A DNA stretch of 64,000 bases from Planctomycetota bacterium. Lineage in GTDB: Bacteria > Planctomycetota > Phycisphaerae > Sedimentisphaerales > Anaerobacaceae. The stretch spans positions 1-64,000 of the forward strand of contig VRUG01000013.1 of NCBI GenBank assembly GCA_019456255.1. The letters run 5' to 3'. The notes beneath the pieces were generated by a model that saw nothing but the letters and a program-made list of their open reading frames with translations, made no database searches and had not been told where the DNA came from. Positions 8,006 to 16,624 of the stretch are shown here, piece by piece (the stretch's first letter is position 1; each line of letters opens with the position of its first letter). A program made the position numbers and the translations under genes.

Positions 8006-9628
8006 ATGGCAAAACAATTAATGTTTGATGATACAGCACGAACGGCTCTTAAGGAAGGGTTGGAACAATTGGCAGCAGCGGTGAAGGTGACTCTTGGCCC
8101 GACGGGCAAGAATGTACTTTTGCATAAAAGCTGGGGCTCACCTAAAGTAACGAAGGACGGAGTTTCGGTAAGTAAAGAGATTGAGCTTCCGGAACCCTTT
8201 CAGAACATGGGCGCAAAGATGATAAATCAGGTCGCCAGCAAGACTTCTGACGTTGTAGGCGACGGGACAACGACCTCGACGGTACTGGCCGAAGCGATTT
8301 ATGCTGAGGGTTTGAAGCATGTGGCAGCGGGTGTGAATCCTGTGGCTATTCAGCGGGGAATCAACAAGGCGGCGGCGGTTGTGACCAAGTTTATTGAGTC
8401 TATTAAGGTTGATGTTAAAGGTCACGATGACATCGCAAAGGTCGCAACGATCAGTGCAAATAATAACCCTGAGGTTGGTGAGATCTTAGCTGACGCGATT
8501 GATAAGGTCGGCAAGGATGGCGTTATCGAGATAGAAGAAGGTAAGGGTATGGAGAATGAGCTGACAATCGTTGAAGGTATGCAGTTCGATAAGGGTTACA
8601 TCTCGCCTTACTTTATTACTGATACGACTAATCTTGAGGCTGTTTTTGAGGATGCTTATATCTTGCTTCATGAAAAGAATATCTCTAATATTCGCGAGTT
8701 GATTCCTCTATTGGAAAAGACCGCTACGACAGCCAAGCCATTAGTGCTTGTCGCAGAAGACGTTGAGGGTGAGGCATTGACAGCGTTGGTTATTAATCGG
8801 TTGCAGGGTGTGTTGAAGATTTGTGCGGTAAAGGCTCCGGGTTTTGGTGACCGCAGAAAAGCTATGTTGGCGGATTTGGCAGCAGTGACGGGTGGTCAGG
8901 TAATTACTGAGGACTTGGGCATTAAGCTTGAGAATGTTGAGCTTTCGCAGCTTGGACAGGCCAAGAGAATCGTTATCGATAAAGACACGACCACTATTAT
9001 TGAGGGCGGCGGTAGCAAGAAGGCTATTAAAACCTGCTGCGAACAAATCAGAAAGCAGATCGAGAAGTCAACGAGCGATTATGATAAGGAGAAATTGCAG
9101 GAGCGTTTAGCTAAGCTGACCGGCGGAGTTGCGGTAATTAAAGCTGGGGCCGCTACTGAAACCGAGATGAAAGAACGCAAGGACCTTTTGGACGATGCGC
9201 TTCACGCAACGAGAGCTGCGACTGAAGAAGGTATTATACCGGGCGGCGGAGTGGCATTTTTGCGTGCGATCGCTGAAGTTAATAAGGGGCGAGGCAAAGT
9301 CAAAGGTGACGAAAAGATCGGGTTCGATATTGTCGCTAACGCATTGAAGGCTCCGACGATGCAGATAGTTGATAACTCAAGTCAGCAAGGTGACGTTGTG
9401 GTGGCACAGCTAATAGAGAAAGCTTCGAATGGCGAATCTGTCGGCTATGACGCTAATACCGGTGAGTTTGTTGACATGTTCAAGGCTGGCATTATTGACC
9501 CGGCGAAGGTTGTCAGGACGGCATTGGAGACGGCGGCATCTGTTGCGGGATTGATGTTGACTGCGAATGTGCTGATAACCGATTTGAAAGATAAAGACAA
9601 AGAGCCAATTCCAGGTTCTGTTAGATAA
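8006..9628 (+). CDS. Chaperonin GroEL, copy 2, without Gly-Met tail
   Basis: 540 residues. ATPase motifs are conserved ('[16 protein letters not shown]', '[13 protein letters not shown]', '[10 protein letters not shown]'). The C-terminus ends '[11 protein letters not shown]', with no GGM repeats. Over its length it is clearly homologous to, but well diverged from, the copy at 5887-7629, so it is an old paralogue rather than a recent duplication. The AGAGG SD precedes ATG 8006. Loss of the tail suggests a specialised substrate range, which is inference. Confidence 0.95.
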   Translation: MAKQLMFDDTARTALKEGLEQLAAAVKVTLGPTGKNVLLHKSWGSPKVTKDGVSVSKEIELPEPFQNMGAKMINQVASKTSDVVGDGTTTSTVLAEAIYAEGLKHVAAGVNPVAIQRGINKAAAVVTKFIESIKVDVKGHDDIAKVATISANNNPEVGEILADAIDKVGKDGVIEIEEGKGMENELTIVEGMQFDKGYISPYFITDTTNLEAVFEDAYILLHEKNISNIRELIPLLEKTATTAKPLVLVAEDVEGEALTALVINRLQGVLKICAVKAPGFGDRRKAMLADLAAVTGGQVITEDLGIKLENVELSQLGQAKRIVIDKDTTTIIEGGGSKKAIKTCCEQIRKQIEKSTSDYDKEKLQERLAKLTGGVAVIKAGAATETEMKERKDLLDDALHATRAATEEGIIPGGGVAFLRAIAEVNKGRGKVKGDEKIGFDIVANALKAPTMQIVDNSSQQGDVVVAQLIEKASNGESVGYDANTGEFVDMFKAGIIDPAKVVRTALETAASVAGLMLTANVLITDLKDKDKEPIPGSVR

Positions 9629-9669
9629 AATCATGGTAGTTTTTTTCTGACCGCGAGATACGAGAGTTT

Positions 9670-10812
9670 ATGGCCAAACGTGATTACTACGAAGTTCTTG
9701 GAATAGGCAGGGACGCCTCTGGGGATGATATTAAGCGCTCATATCGGCGTTTGGCGATGAAGTACCATCCCGATAAGAACCCCGATGACAAAGAGGCCGA
9801 GGCTAAGTTTAAAGAATGTGCCGAGGCTTATGAGGTTTTAAGCAATTCCGAGAAGCGTCAGCGTTATGACCAGTTTGGCCATGACGGTCTGCGTGGAATG
9901 GGTATGCGTGACTATAGTCACATGCGTTGGCAGGACATCAGCAGTGTGTTTGAAGATATGTTCGGCGGCCTCGGCGGGTTAGGTGACATTTTCGGGATGG
10001 GCGGTCAGAGGCAGTCGCGGCGCGCAGGTCCGAGCAAGGGTTTTGACCTTGAAACGGTTGTTGAGCTGAGCCTCGGTGAGATTGCCAAGGGCGCAGAGAA
10101 GACGATTGAATTTACACGCCAGGACACTTGCGGCGGTTGCGGGGGCAACGGCTGCGCGAAAGGGACGAAGCCATCGACCTGTCCATCATGTAAGGGTAGC
10201 GGTCAGCGTGCTACGGGCGGTGGATTTTTTCAGATGATATCAACGTGTCCGCAATGCAGGGGCAGCGGGCAGGTTATTATGACTCCATGCAGGCCATGCA
10301 GAGGTACGGGTCATACGCCTAAGAAAAGGGTTGTCAGTGTTAAGGTTCCTGCGGGTGTTCATGAGGGTCAGGGTATACGTGTGACAGGTGAAGGTGAGCC
10401 TGGCAGGCATGGCGGACCTCGGGGTCATCTTTATTGTTATGTAAAAGTTAAGGCTCATGAGTTTCTTGAGCGTGACGGCAATAATCTTATCGCGATCGTG
10501 CCTATAAGCTTTACGCAGGCATCGTTGGGGGCGACTATTGACGTGCCAAGTCTTGATGGTCCTAAGCAGTTGAAGATACCGGCGGGCACTCAGTACGGCA
10601 GTATTTTTCGGATAAAGGGACAGGGGCTACCTGACATTAGAAGCAAAAGAACCGGCGACCAACTGGTTCAGGTGACAATCGAAACGCCTGCGAAGCTGAG
10701 TTCAAAACAGAAGCAGATTCTTAAAGAATTTGACAATAGTGAAAGTAAAAGTGTATTTCCGAAATCAAAAGAGTTTTTTGAAAAGATGAAAGAATATTTT
10801 GGTAATAACTAA
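9670..10812 (+). CDS. dnaJ: Co-chaperone DnaJ
   Basis: 380 residues. The J domain covers residues 5-70 with the HPD motif at 33-35, which stimulates the DnaK ATPase. A Gly/Phe-Met linker follows, then the zinc domain with four CxxCxGxG-type motifs ('CGGCGGNG', 'CPSCKGSG', 'CPQCRGSG', 'CRPCRGTG'), and two C-terminal beta domains. grpE follows with a 1-nt overlap (TAATG), implying translational coupling. dnaK is not in the window. Confidence 0.96.
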   Translation: MAKRDYYEVLGIGRDASGDDIKRSYRRLAMKYHPDKNPDDKEAEAKFKECAEAYEVLSNSEKRQRYDQFGHDGLRGMGMRDYSHMRWQDISSVFEDMFGGLGGLGDIFGMGGQRQSRRAGPSKGFDLETVVELSLGEIAKGAEKTIEFTRQDTCGGCGGNGCAKGTKPSTCPSCKGSGQRATGGGFFQMISTCPQCRGSGQVIMTPCRPCRGTGHTPKKRVVSVKVPAGVHEGQGIRVTGEGEPGRHGGPRGHLYCYVKVKAHEFLERDGNNLIAIVPISFTQASLGATIDVPSLDGPKQLKIPAGTQYGSIFRIKGQGLPDIRSKRTGDQLVQVTIETPAKLSSKQKQILKEFDNSESKSVFPKSKEFFEKMKEYFGNN

Positions 10813-11363
10813 TGACTGATAAAAAAGAAGAAAAAAAGGTGAAGGCTGATAAAGGCGAGGCGAAGCTGAGTAAGAAGTTAGAGGCTTTGCAAAAGGAAAA
10901 AGACGAACTGTTCGAAAAGCTGCAGCGGGTCAGCGCCGACTATGCGAATTTTCAAAAGCGGGTTCCGCGCCAGATTGAAGATAGTGTTTCTTATGAAAAG
11001 GAACGGATTATTAAGACGCTGCTTCCTGCTTTGGACAATTTTAAGCATACGCTTGACAAGGCGCATTCGGCGGAGAGTGTTGAGGATGTTTTAAAGGGTG
11101 TGCAGATAATTCATGAGCAGATGCTTGATATTTTGAAGTCTCAGGGCGTGGAGCAGATAAAGGCGGCAGGTGAGAAATTTGACCCGTCTCTTCATCAGGC
11201 ATTGATGCAGCGAAGTGAGCCGGAAAAGCCTGAGGGTGTGGTGCTTGAGGAGTTTCAGGCAGGATATAAGCTAAAGGGGCGCGTTATCAGGCCCAGTAAG
11301 GTTGTGGTGAATAAGATTGCGGAAGAGACCGAGCAGCCGGAAAGTAAGGAAGAGGGGCAGTAA
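10812..11363 (+). CDS. grpE: Nucleotide exchange factor GrpE
   Basis: 183 residues. A Lys/Glu-rich disordered start and a long coiled coil (about residues 20-100) precede the C-terminal beta domain with 'GEKFDPSLHQALM' and 'GYKLKGRVIRPSKVVV'. It releases ADP from DnaK. The ATG overlaps the dnaJ stop by one base. Confidence 0.95.
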   Translation: MTDKKEEKKVKADKGEAKLSKKLEALQKEKDELFEKLQRVSADYANFQKRVPRQIEDSVSYEKERIIKTLLPALDNFKHTLDKAHSAESVEDVLKGVQIIHEQMLDILKSQGVEQIKAAGEKFDPSLHQALMQRSEPEKPEGVVLEEFQAGYKLKGRVIRPSKVVVNKIAEETEQPESKEEGQ

Positions 11364-11368
11364 CTGAT

Positions 11369-11683
11369 ATGCCTACGTATGATTATCTTTGCGGAAACTG
11401 CGGGCATAAGTTCGAGCAGTTTCAGTCTATGACCGCCAAGCTTTTGCGCAAGTGCCCTGAGTGTAAGAAGATGCAGCTAAAAAGGCTCATTGGTGCCGGC
11501 TCGGGTGTGATTTTTAAAGGCTCGGGGTTTTACGAGACGGATTATAGAAGTAAAGACTATAAGGACGCCCAAAAGAAGGAAAAAGAAAAGAGAGAGAAGA
11601 AAGACACCAAAGCCAAAGACGAAACCAAGAAGTCAAAGCCTGATAAAAAAGCGAAATCTACGCCAAAGCCCAATTCAAAATAG
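11369..11683 (+). CDS. FmdB-family zinc-ribbon protein
   Basis: 104 residues. The N-terminal FmdB/CxxC ribbon reads 'MPTYDYLCGNCGHKFEQFQS' with a second pair in 'KCPECKK', then 'GSGFYETDYRSKDY'. The last 40 residues are Lys-rich and probably disordered. It lies 5 nt after grpE and is therefore the last gene of the chaperone operon. The biochemical role of the family is unknown; a regulatory role is often suggested. Confidence 0.85.
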   Translation: MPTYDYLCGNCGHKFEQFQSMTAKLLRKCPECKKMQLKRLIGAGSGVIFKGSGFYETDYRSKDYKDAQKKEKEKREKKDTKAKDETKKSKPDKKAKSTPKPNSK

Positions 11684-11775
11684 CTAAACCCCCCTCCCCT
11701 TTTTTATTACCTTACATGCAATAATTGACTTTAAAAACTCGAATGGTGTTAATTTCGATGTCTGTTTCCCGCCTG

Positions 11776-11805
11776 TCCTGAGTTCATCGAAGGGACGCTG
11801 TTTCG
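11776..11805. repeat. Dispersed repeat copy, left edge of the island
   Basis: It contains TCCTGAGTTCATCGAAGGG followed by ACGCTGTTTCG. The last 19 nt (11787-11805) match 15902-15920 with one mismatch, and the first part resembles 15876-15894. The two copies bracket the methyltransferase/nuclease island. Confidence 0.6.
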
Positions 11806-11851
11806 GAATATCCCTTGATTTCCCCAAATATACGGGTTCTAATATCTCCGG

Positions 11852-12790
11852 CTACGAAGTGCGGAAAAGCTGGAGTTGTTTGCTAGACTCTGCTCCTTTT
11901 ACTTTAACCGGCTCTAATATTATCCGATGAGGATCTACCTCTTCGCGGTCAATTCGATTTTGAGCTATTTCACAATATTCAGAATTAAGTTCAATACCAA
12001 TCCATTTGCGACCCAGTGCTCTTGCTGCTATACATGTAGCTCCGGCACCATTGAACATGTCTAAGATTATATCACCCTCAAAATCAGCTTCGGGGCATTC
12101 TTTATAGGAATACATTTTAATCAACCTTTGAGGCAACACAATGGGAAATGGAGCAGGGTGGCCACATGCCCTCTGTACATCCTTCGGGTATATAGGCCAA
12201 ACTTGCATAGTTAGATTACGCCACTCTTTTTGGGTTAACTTGCTAGGCTCTTTGGCCTCTTTCGAAAGTGTCGATGGCACACCCTCTTTTACGTATACAT
12301 TAATAAATTCTATCGTGTTATCCTCGTAGATATTCGGAGGAAAAGGATAGCTCCCAAACATCTTCACGGATGTTTGTTTTTGCCAAACGAACAAGCTATA
12401 TCTTTGAAGAGCTGAAATGTTATTTAAAATAGTATACTCAATATCATTACTTATATTTTTCAGATGCCTTGTATGAGAATTATTAATTATTTTTTTTGAT
12501 ATAGGCATAATAGGTGTGATTATTACCAATTTTCCATTTGGTATTAGAACACGTTCAGTTTCTTTCCAAATTGGAAGAAGGTCGGCAAGATATTGTTCAT
12601 AACTAGTTTGTCCAATCTGCCCCTTAACTTCATAATCTATAATATTCCAGTATGGTGGGCTAGAAATAGCTAAAGCTATACAATCGCTTGGAAGCTTCTT
12701 TAAGGCCTTTAGTGCATCATCATTAATTATTTTATTAACAAATTTTTTAGGCCAATTCGACGCGTCAGGAATCCTGTACATTAAGACCAT
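11852..12790 (-). CDS. DNA methyltransferase, beta class (N6-adenine or N4-cytosine)
   Basis: 312 residues. Catalytic motif IV 'SPPYWN' (about residues 43-48) comes before the AdoMet-binding motif I region 'DIILDMFNGAGATC' near the C-terminus; this IV-to-I order defines the beta class of amino-methyltransferases. The ending 'GRKWIGIELNSEYCEIAQNRI' is typical. The start overlaps the 3' end of the nuclease gene by 26 nt, so the two form an operon and most likely a type II restriction-modification pair. Target base and site cannot be read from sequence. Codon use is more AT-rich than in the neighbouring chaperone operon, consistent with acquisition. Confidence 0.9.
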   Translation of the reverse strand: MVLMYRIPDASNWPKKFVNKIINDDALKALKKLPSDCIALAISSPPYWNIIDYEVKGQIGQTSYEQYLADLLPIWKETERVLIPNGKLVIITPIMPISKKIINNSHTRHLKNISNDIEYTILNNISALQRYSLFVWQKQTSVKMFGSYPFPPNIYEDNTIEFINVYVKEGVPSTLSKEAKEPSKLTQKEWRNLTMQVWPIYPKDVQRACGHPAPFPIVLPQRLIKMYSYKECPEADFEGDIILDMFNGAGATCIAARALGRKWIGIELNSEYCEIAQNRIDREEVDPHRIILEPVKVKGAESSKQLQLFRTS

Positions 12791-14210
12791 GCTCCTTAAA
12801 TTTAATAAAACTCTGATAGTCAGTCTTCAGCAAACCAATTCTTGAGTATCGTGCGCTTTCTGGAAATTGTGATGCCAAAATAATACCACGGACATTATTC
12901 TCTGCATCGCCTATATTTCGATGCACCCAGCCGATATAGCGTAATATTTGCCCGAAAACCGAATCACGAGCTTCTTGTGCCTTAATTTCAACTACAACAT
13001 ACCCTCCATCTTCACTGCGACACAACAAGTCTATTCGTCCTATCGGCGTAGAAAACTGCCTCCCATCTTCTACGACCGTTAAACCGGATTCCAACATACC
13101 GATATTTTCACAGTAAAAGGTCTCAATGCCCTTTTCTACTTGAGCTCTTTCTATGGCTTGTTTTTCATCCTCTCCAATGTATTCCATATTTTCATCAACA
13201 ACTGCTTGAACTTCTTCTTTTGTTTTTGCATCTTCAATTGCAGAGATTAAATATGTAAGCCAAGAAGGTTTTTGCGTTGGATCTCCAAAGTATGCAAACC
13301 AGTCCTCAAGAGTTCGAAACTTAGTAACCTTGAGTGAGGGTAATATTTGTCCTAATAACTCATCTACCTTTGCAGAGGCATCACAAATGATATTACTATC
13401 TTCTAAACTTAGATAGCTTGGAAAAGTGAAAAAGGATTTCTGGTAACTAGAATCAAGGTGGATACGATTGAATCTAGTGAACCTTTCAGCTACTGGAAGG
13501 TCTTCAAACAGTTCAGGGTCATCTGATATATCTGGCATTGCTACCTTTTGGGCAATTTCTAATATTAACTTCTGCTCTTTTTCTTTAAGGTCTCTCCATG
13601 AGTTAATATATGTAACAATGGTGTCAATATCCTCTTGAGACTGGGCTAGATTTACGAAAAGTTCATATTCTATTGAATTTATTTTGCGACCACATCTCTG
13701 AAGAACTTGAAGAAGAAAAACATGGGGTAATATGCCACGAAAACACTCTCCGTATTCTGAAGAAATACTAGGATTAGGGTATTGATATTTAGCAATCTGT
13801 TGCTCTATTGCAATACGTGAATTTTCACCTTCACTAGGTATCATTTCCAAGCCAGCATCTGTAATGATAATCGCAGTATTATCTTGAATCCAAAAAAGAC
13901 CAAGTGCCTCAAGGAGCTTTTTCCAAATACGAATTAAAGCTGTCCGGTCTACCCGGCTACCTTGAGTAGTAGGATTAAGAGCGCCAATTTCGACAAGCCG
14001 ATTTAATATTTCATCCTGAGTTTCTTGGTTCCAAAGTTTGCCAAGAAATTCATCAAAAATCAACTTAACTATTTTTATTATTACTTGTATATTTTCTTCG
14101 TTAAGTGTTCGTACTTTCGGTATGTACCAATATGTTGCACTTGACGAGTATCGTTTTAGAAATTCATCAAAAATTTCACGAAATGGAAATTTCTTTGGTA
14201 AAGACTTCAT
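12765..14210 (-). CDS. NucS/DUF91-type endonuclease, probable restriction enzyme
   Basis: 481 residues. The C-terminal quarter has the NucS/EndoMS (DUF91) PD-(D/E)XK core: 'TPIGRIDLLCRSEDGGYVVVE' leading to 'IKAQEA', giving catalytic D and E-x-K, then 'FGQILRYIGWV' and 'VRGIILASQFPES'. The first 340 residues are largely helical ('WYIPKVRTLNEENI', 'EILNRLVEIGALNPTT') and I assign them no family; they could be the recognition domain. The overlap with the methyltransferase gene supports a restriction role. A stand-alone mismatch nuclease role is less likely in this context. The nearest SD (AGGAG) is about 15 nt from ATG 14210, so the start is uncertain. Confidence 0.75.
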   Translation of the reverse strand: MKSLPKKFPFREIFDEFLKRYSSSATYWYIPKVRTLNEENIQVIIKIVKLIFDEFLGKLWNQETQDEILNRLVEIGALNPTTQGSRVDRTALIRIWKKLLEALGLFWIQDNTAIIITDAGLEMIPSEGENSRIAIEQQIAKYQYPNPSISSEYGECFRGILPHVFLLQVLQRCGRKINSIEYELFVNLAQSQEDIDTIVTYINSWRDLKEKEQKLILEIAQKVAMPDISDDPELFEDLPVAERFTRFNRIHLDSSYQKSFFTFPSYLSLEDSNIICDASAKVDELLGQILPSLKVTKFRTLEDWFAYFGDPTQKPSWLTYLISAIEDAKTKEEVQAVVDENMEYIGEDEKQAIERAQVEKGIETFYCENIGMLESGLTVVEDGRQFSTPIGRIDLLCRSEDGGYVVVEIKAQEARDSVFGQILRYIGWVHRNIGDAENNVRGIILASQFPESARYSRIGLLKTDYQSFIKFKEHGLNVQDS

Positions 14211-14321
14211 ATAGACTAGCTCAATCTCCTAAAAACCTAATCCATTAAAATAAATAACTTACACGCCCTTTTTGCCAGTTTACAATGGTTCAATGTAACC
14301 TTACAATACCATGATGTAAAG

Positions 14322-14465
14322 CTATTTCTTGCGTTTCTTTCTGTTTGGCCGCTGGGTTAATGCAGAGGCGGCGGTACTCTTGGCCTTTTTTGAGGTTCTT
14401 TTGCTTCGTAGTTGTTGGGAAGCGATTTTGCCTACTCGTTTTGAGGTTTTTTCGTTCCTTGCCAT
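14322..14465 (-). CDS. Small basic protein of 47 residues
   Basis: Reading the minus strand from ATG 14465 gives 47 residues beginning 'MARNEKTSKRVGKIASQQL' and continuing through Arg/Lys-rich and 'AASALTQRPN' segments to 'KKRKK'. AAAGGAAT lies 7-10 nt upstream, a fair SD. From memory, similar short proteins ('…NEKTSK…AS…AASALTQ…') recur in accessory regions of many bacteria with no assigned function. It follows the 64-residue gene on the same strand and belongs to the island. Confidence 0.65.
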   Translation of the reverse strand: MARNEKTSKRVGKIASQQLRSKRTSKKAKSTAASALTQRPNRKKRKK

Positions 14466-14488
14466 TTTAAAATTCCTTTCTTCAAATG

Positions 14489-14683
14489 TTAACCGTTATT
14501 CGTTTTCTCAAACTTCTCGCAAACCCAAGTGTCAATGGTAATACTACGAACCTTTTGATTTAAATTCGCAGGGTCACTGACCGGTAGAAAATGTTGTGAA
14601 CAGCGGCCATAAGGGCCATTGTTATCACCCCAATGCTTACAGTCTCCACAATTCTTTTCGCTATCGCTATCGGTAATCGCCAT
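14489..14683 (-). CDS. Small Cys-containing protein, possible zinc ribbon
   Basis: 64 residues. Four cysteines lie in 'NCGDCKHWGD', 'GRCSQHF' and 'WVCEKFE', a CxxC...C...C layout suitable for one metal site. AAAGGGG precedes ATG 14683, which lies 2 nt after the stop of the upstream gene, so the two are probably coupled. Function unknown. Confidence 0.65.
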   Translation of the reverse strand: MAITDSDSEKNCGDCKHWGDNNGPYGRCSQHFLPVSDPANLNQKVRSITIDTWVCEKFEKTNNG

Positions 14684-14685
14684 TC

Positions 14686-15564
14686 CTATTCCCCTTTAAA
14701 ATCAATCTCCATTTGCTTAAGCCTTTTATTGTGTTTGTGCACTTTTGTAATAGTTCGTTTTGCATCAATATGTGTGCCATACATCTTATCATATTTTTGC
14801 ATTGTCTGCATATCAACTTTCAAGGTATCACCAGCACAAAATGACTCCCCTGTTTGAACCTTTGATAAAAAAACTTCGTCCGTAATATTTGCAGAAATCT
14901 TTTGTCCGTTCCAAATAAATTTCCAATTAGATCTCTCACTGTATTCTAAAACTAAAGAGTGTATTATTAATACGACTTTATCATGTTTTACTTGGTCTTC
15001 TGGAAGTTCTACTATTGCTTGAACAGTTTTGTAATATTCAAATTGAGTTTTTGATACTTTAGCAATTTCTTTTTTAGTAGAACTATTTATTATCTTCATG
15101 CCCTCGATATTATTATCCTCGCCTAATTTGCCGAGAGCTTTAGACACAAGTTGGTTAGCTTTATTATTTGGATTCATCAAGTTAATAGTAATATTATCTA
15201 CATTAATTACATTATCTTGTATAATTATGTTTTGACCCTCAATTCTAGGTATTTCACCCTCTAATTGATTTTTAATACTGAAGTATTCTTTTATAATTTT
15301 TAAAATATCTAAAATAGACATTGGCTGAATAAGACTAGCCCCAGTAACAGCAACCAGAACAATATCCAAAGGGATTTCAAAACTACCTTTACTAAACGGT
15401 CTAGCTTTGACAAGCAATTCATGATTGTCCTCAAATGCTTCATGTACTTCTTCAATCATAGTCGCCACTGCTTCCATTGTTGATGCAACCGCCAAAGCAT
15501 TTGTTTCCCCACTTTTCAAAGTAGAACCAAGCGTGACAACAATATTTTCTTCTTGATTAGCCAT
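14686..15564 (-). CDS. Island protein of unknown function
   Basis: 292 residues, no signal peptide. The N-terminal block 'AVATMIEEVHEAFEDNHELL' then 'VKARPFSKGSFEIPLDIVLV' resembles uncharacterised accessory-region proteins that carry a 'V..F..GSFE.PL' block. A hydrophobic stretch near residues 70-85 could be a buried helix. GGAG lies 5 nt before ATG 15564. It is the first gene of the island's minus-strand run. I cannot assign a function; a role in defence is only suggested by its neighbours. Confidence 0.6.
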   Translation of the reverse strand: MANQEENIVVTLGSTLKSGETNALAVASTMEAVATMIEEVHEAFEDNHELLVKARPFSKGSFEIPLDIVLVAVTGASLIQPMSILDILKIIKEYFSIKNQLEGEIPRIEGQNIIIQDNVINVDNITINLMNPNNKANQLVSKALGKLGEDNNIEGMKIINSSTKKEIAKVSKTQFEYYKTVQAIVELPEDQVKHDKVVLIIHSLVLEYSERSNWKFIWNGQKISANITDEVFLSKVQTGESFCAGDTLKVDMQTMQKYDKMYGTHIDAKRTITKVHKHNKRLKQMEIDFKGE

Positions 15565-16069
15565 ATCAACTCCAAATATTTTTTAAACTAATTTTTGTAA
15601 AATTCTCACCAAAACATTTTACCCCCCACTTTTCACCCTGTAAACCATATTCCCCTCCACCGTTTTTTCCTTTTTTATCCTGTTATCCTGTCTAAACAAT
15701 CCTCTGTGGCCTCTGAGACCTCTGTGGCTAACTTTTCTTCCGCCTTCTGATTTCTGACTCCTGACTTCTGCCTTTTTGTCTTGATTTTTTCTTTAAAATC
15801 TGGTATAATACTCAAAAATGGGGGTTTTAATTTGAACCAAGCAAACATTAATCTTAATCAAACCTGCCCTGTCTACCCTGAGCTTGTCGAAGGGAGCGCA
15901 GTCGAAGGGACGTTGTTTCGAAAAATAAACGTTTTAATAAACGAACCCAATTTCAAAAACACCGAAAATGAACATAACTTACTACCCAAAAACTAATTAC
16001 AACAATTTTACACCATATACAATGCCGAAAAACAAACCCAATTCAAACCCAATTTGCAAAATAAGCCTT
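15565..16069. other. 505-bp intergenic region at the right edge of the island
   Basis: No convincing gene; the open frame 15781-15996 has TTG as start, spans the dispersed repeat and looks spurious. The stretch 15660-15780 is rich in CTGT, CTCTG and TTCTGA tracts, resembling eroded repetitive sequence. A copy of the dispersed repeat lies at 15876-15920. Confidence 0.6.
15876..15920. repeat. Dispersed repeat copy, right edge of the island
   Basis: CCCTGAGCTTGTCGAAGGG (15876-15894) followed by a second GTCGAAGGGACG and TTGTTTCG (to 15920). The GTCGAAGGG core is duplicated within the element. It partly matches 11776-11805. The CCTGAGCTTGTCGAAGGG motif is a known type of short dispersed element in unrelated bacteria. 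Confidence 0.6.
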
Positions 16070-16609
16070 TTACTTCACGAGTTTTGCGATTTGTTTGAAT
16101 TTTGGATGTGCGGCAGTTTTGAGGAGTTCGAATAATGCCATTTCTGTGGAGTTTATAGCTATACCGGCGGCGCCCATTCTTGCGATAGCGAGTTGTTTAT
16201 TTTCTTTTGTTCTTGAAGAGACGGCGTCGGCGATAAGTTCGACATGGCAGCCTTTAGTGATTAAATCGGCGACAGTTTGATAGATGCAGACGTGTGTTTC
16301 TATACCGCATAAAAGTATTTGTCTTCGGTTAAGATTTTGTATGGTTTGGGAGAATTTTTCATCGCCGCAACAGCTAAAACTTATTTTATTTACCGGCTCG
16401 ATATCGGTTAGAAGTTCTGCGATTTCGGGAATTGTGGGCCCCAGAGCTTCGGGTTTTTGCTGACAGTATACGATTGGGATATCTAAAATCTTTGCGGCTT
16501 GAATTAAGATTCGGATATTTTTAAATAAGATTTGTTTTTCGTACATGAGCTGAGCGAGTTTGCCCTGCACATCGACAACAACGAGGCAGCAGCTTTCTAT
16601 ATCGAGCAT
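16070..16609 (-). CDS. Isochorismatase-family cysteine hydrolase
   Basis: 179 residues. The family triad is visible: Asp in 'LVVVDVQGKL' (about residue 13), a Lys in 'EPVNKISFSC', and Cys in 'GIETHVCIYQT' preceded by the cis-peptide region. The substrate is unknown; nicotinamidase, peroxyureidoacrylate and isochorismate hydrolases share this fold. GGGAG lies 6 nt before ATG 16609. It starts 15 nt after the anti-sigma gene and is probably the third gene of that operon. Confidence 0.85.
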   Translation of the reverse strand: MLDIESCCLVVVDVQGKLAQLMYEKQILFKNIRILIQAAKILDIPIVYCQQKPEALGPTIPEIAELLTDIEPVNKISFSCCGDEKFSQTIQNLNRRQILLCGIETHVCIYQTVADLITKGCHVELIADAVSSRTKENKQLAIARMGAAGIAINSTEMALFELLKTAAHPKFKQIAKLVK

Positions 16610-16624
16610 AGATGACTCCCGTTA

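Noticed and set aside
15781-15996. 71-residue frame in the island-edge region
   Set aside because: It runs through the dispersed repeat and has no family pattern.
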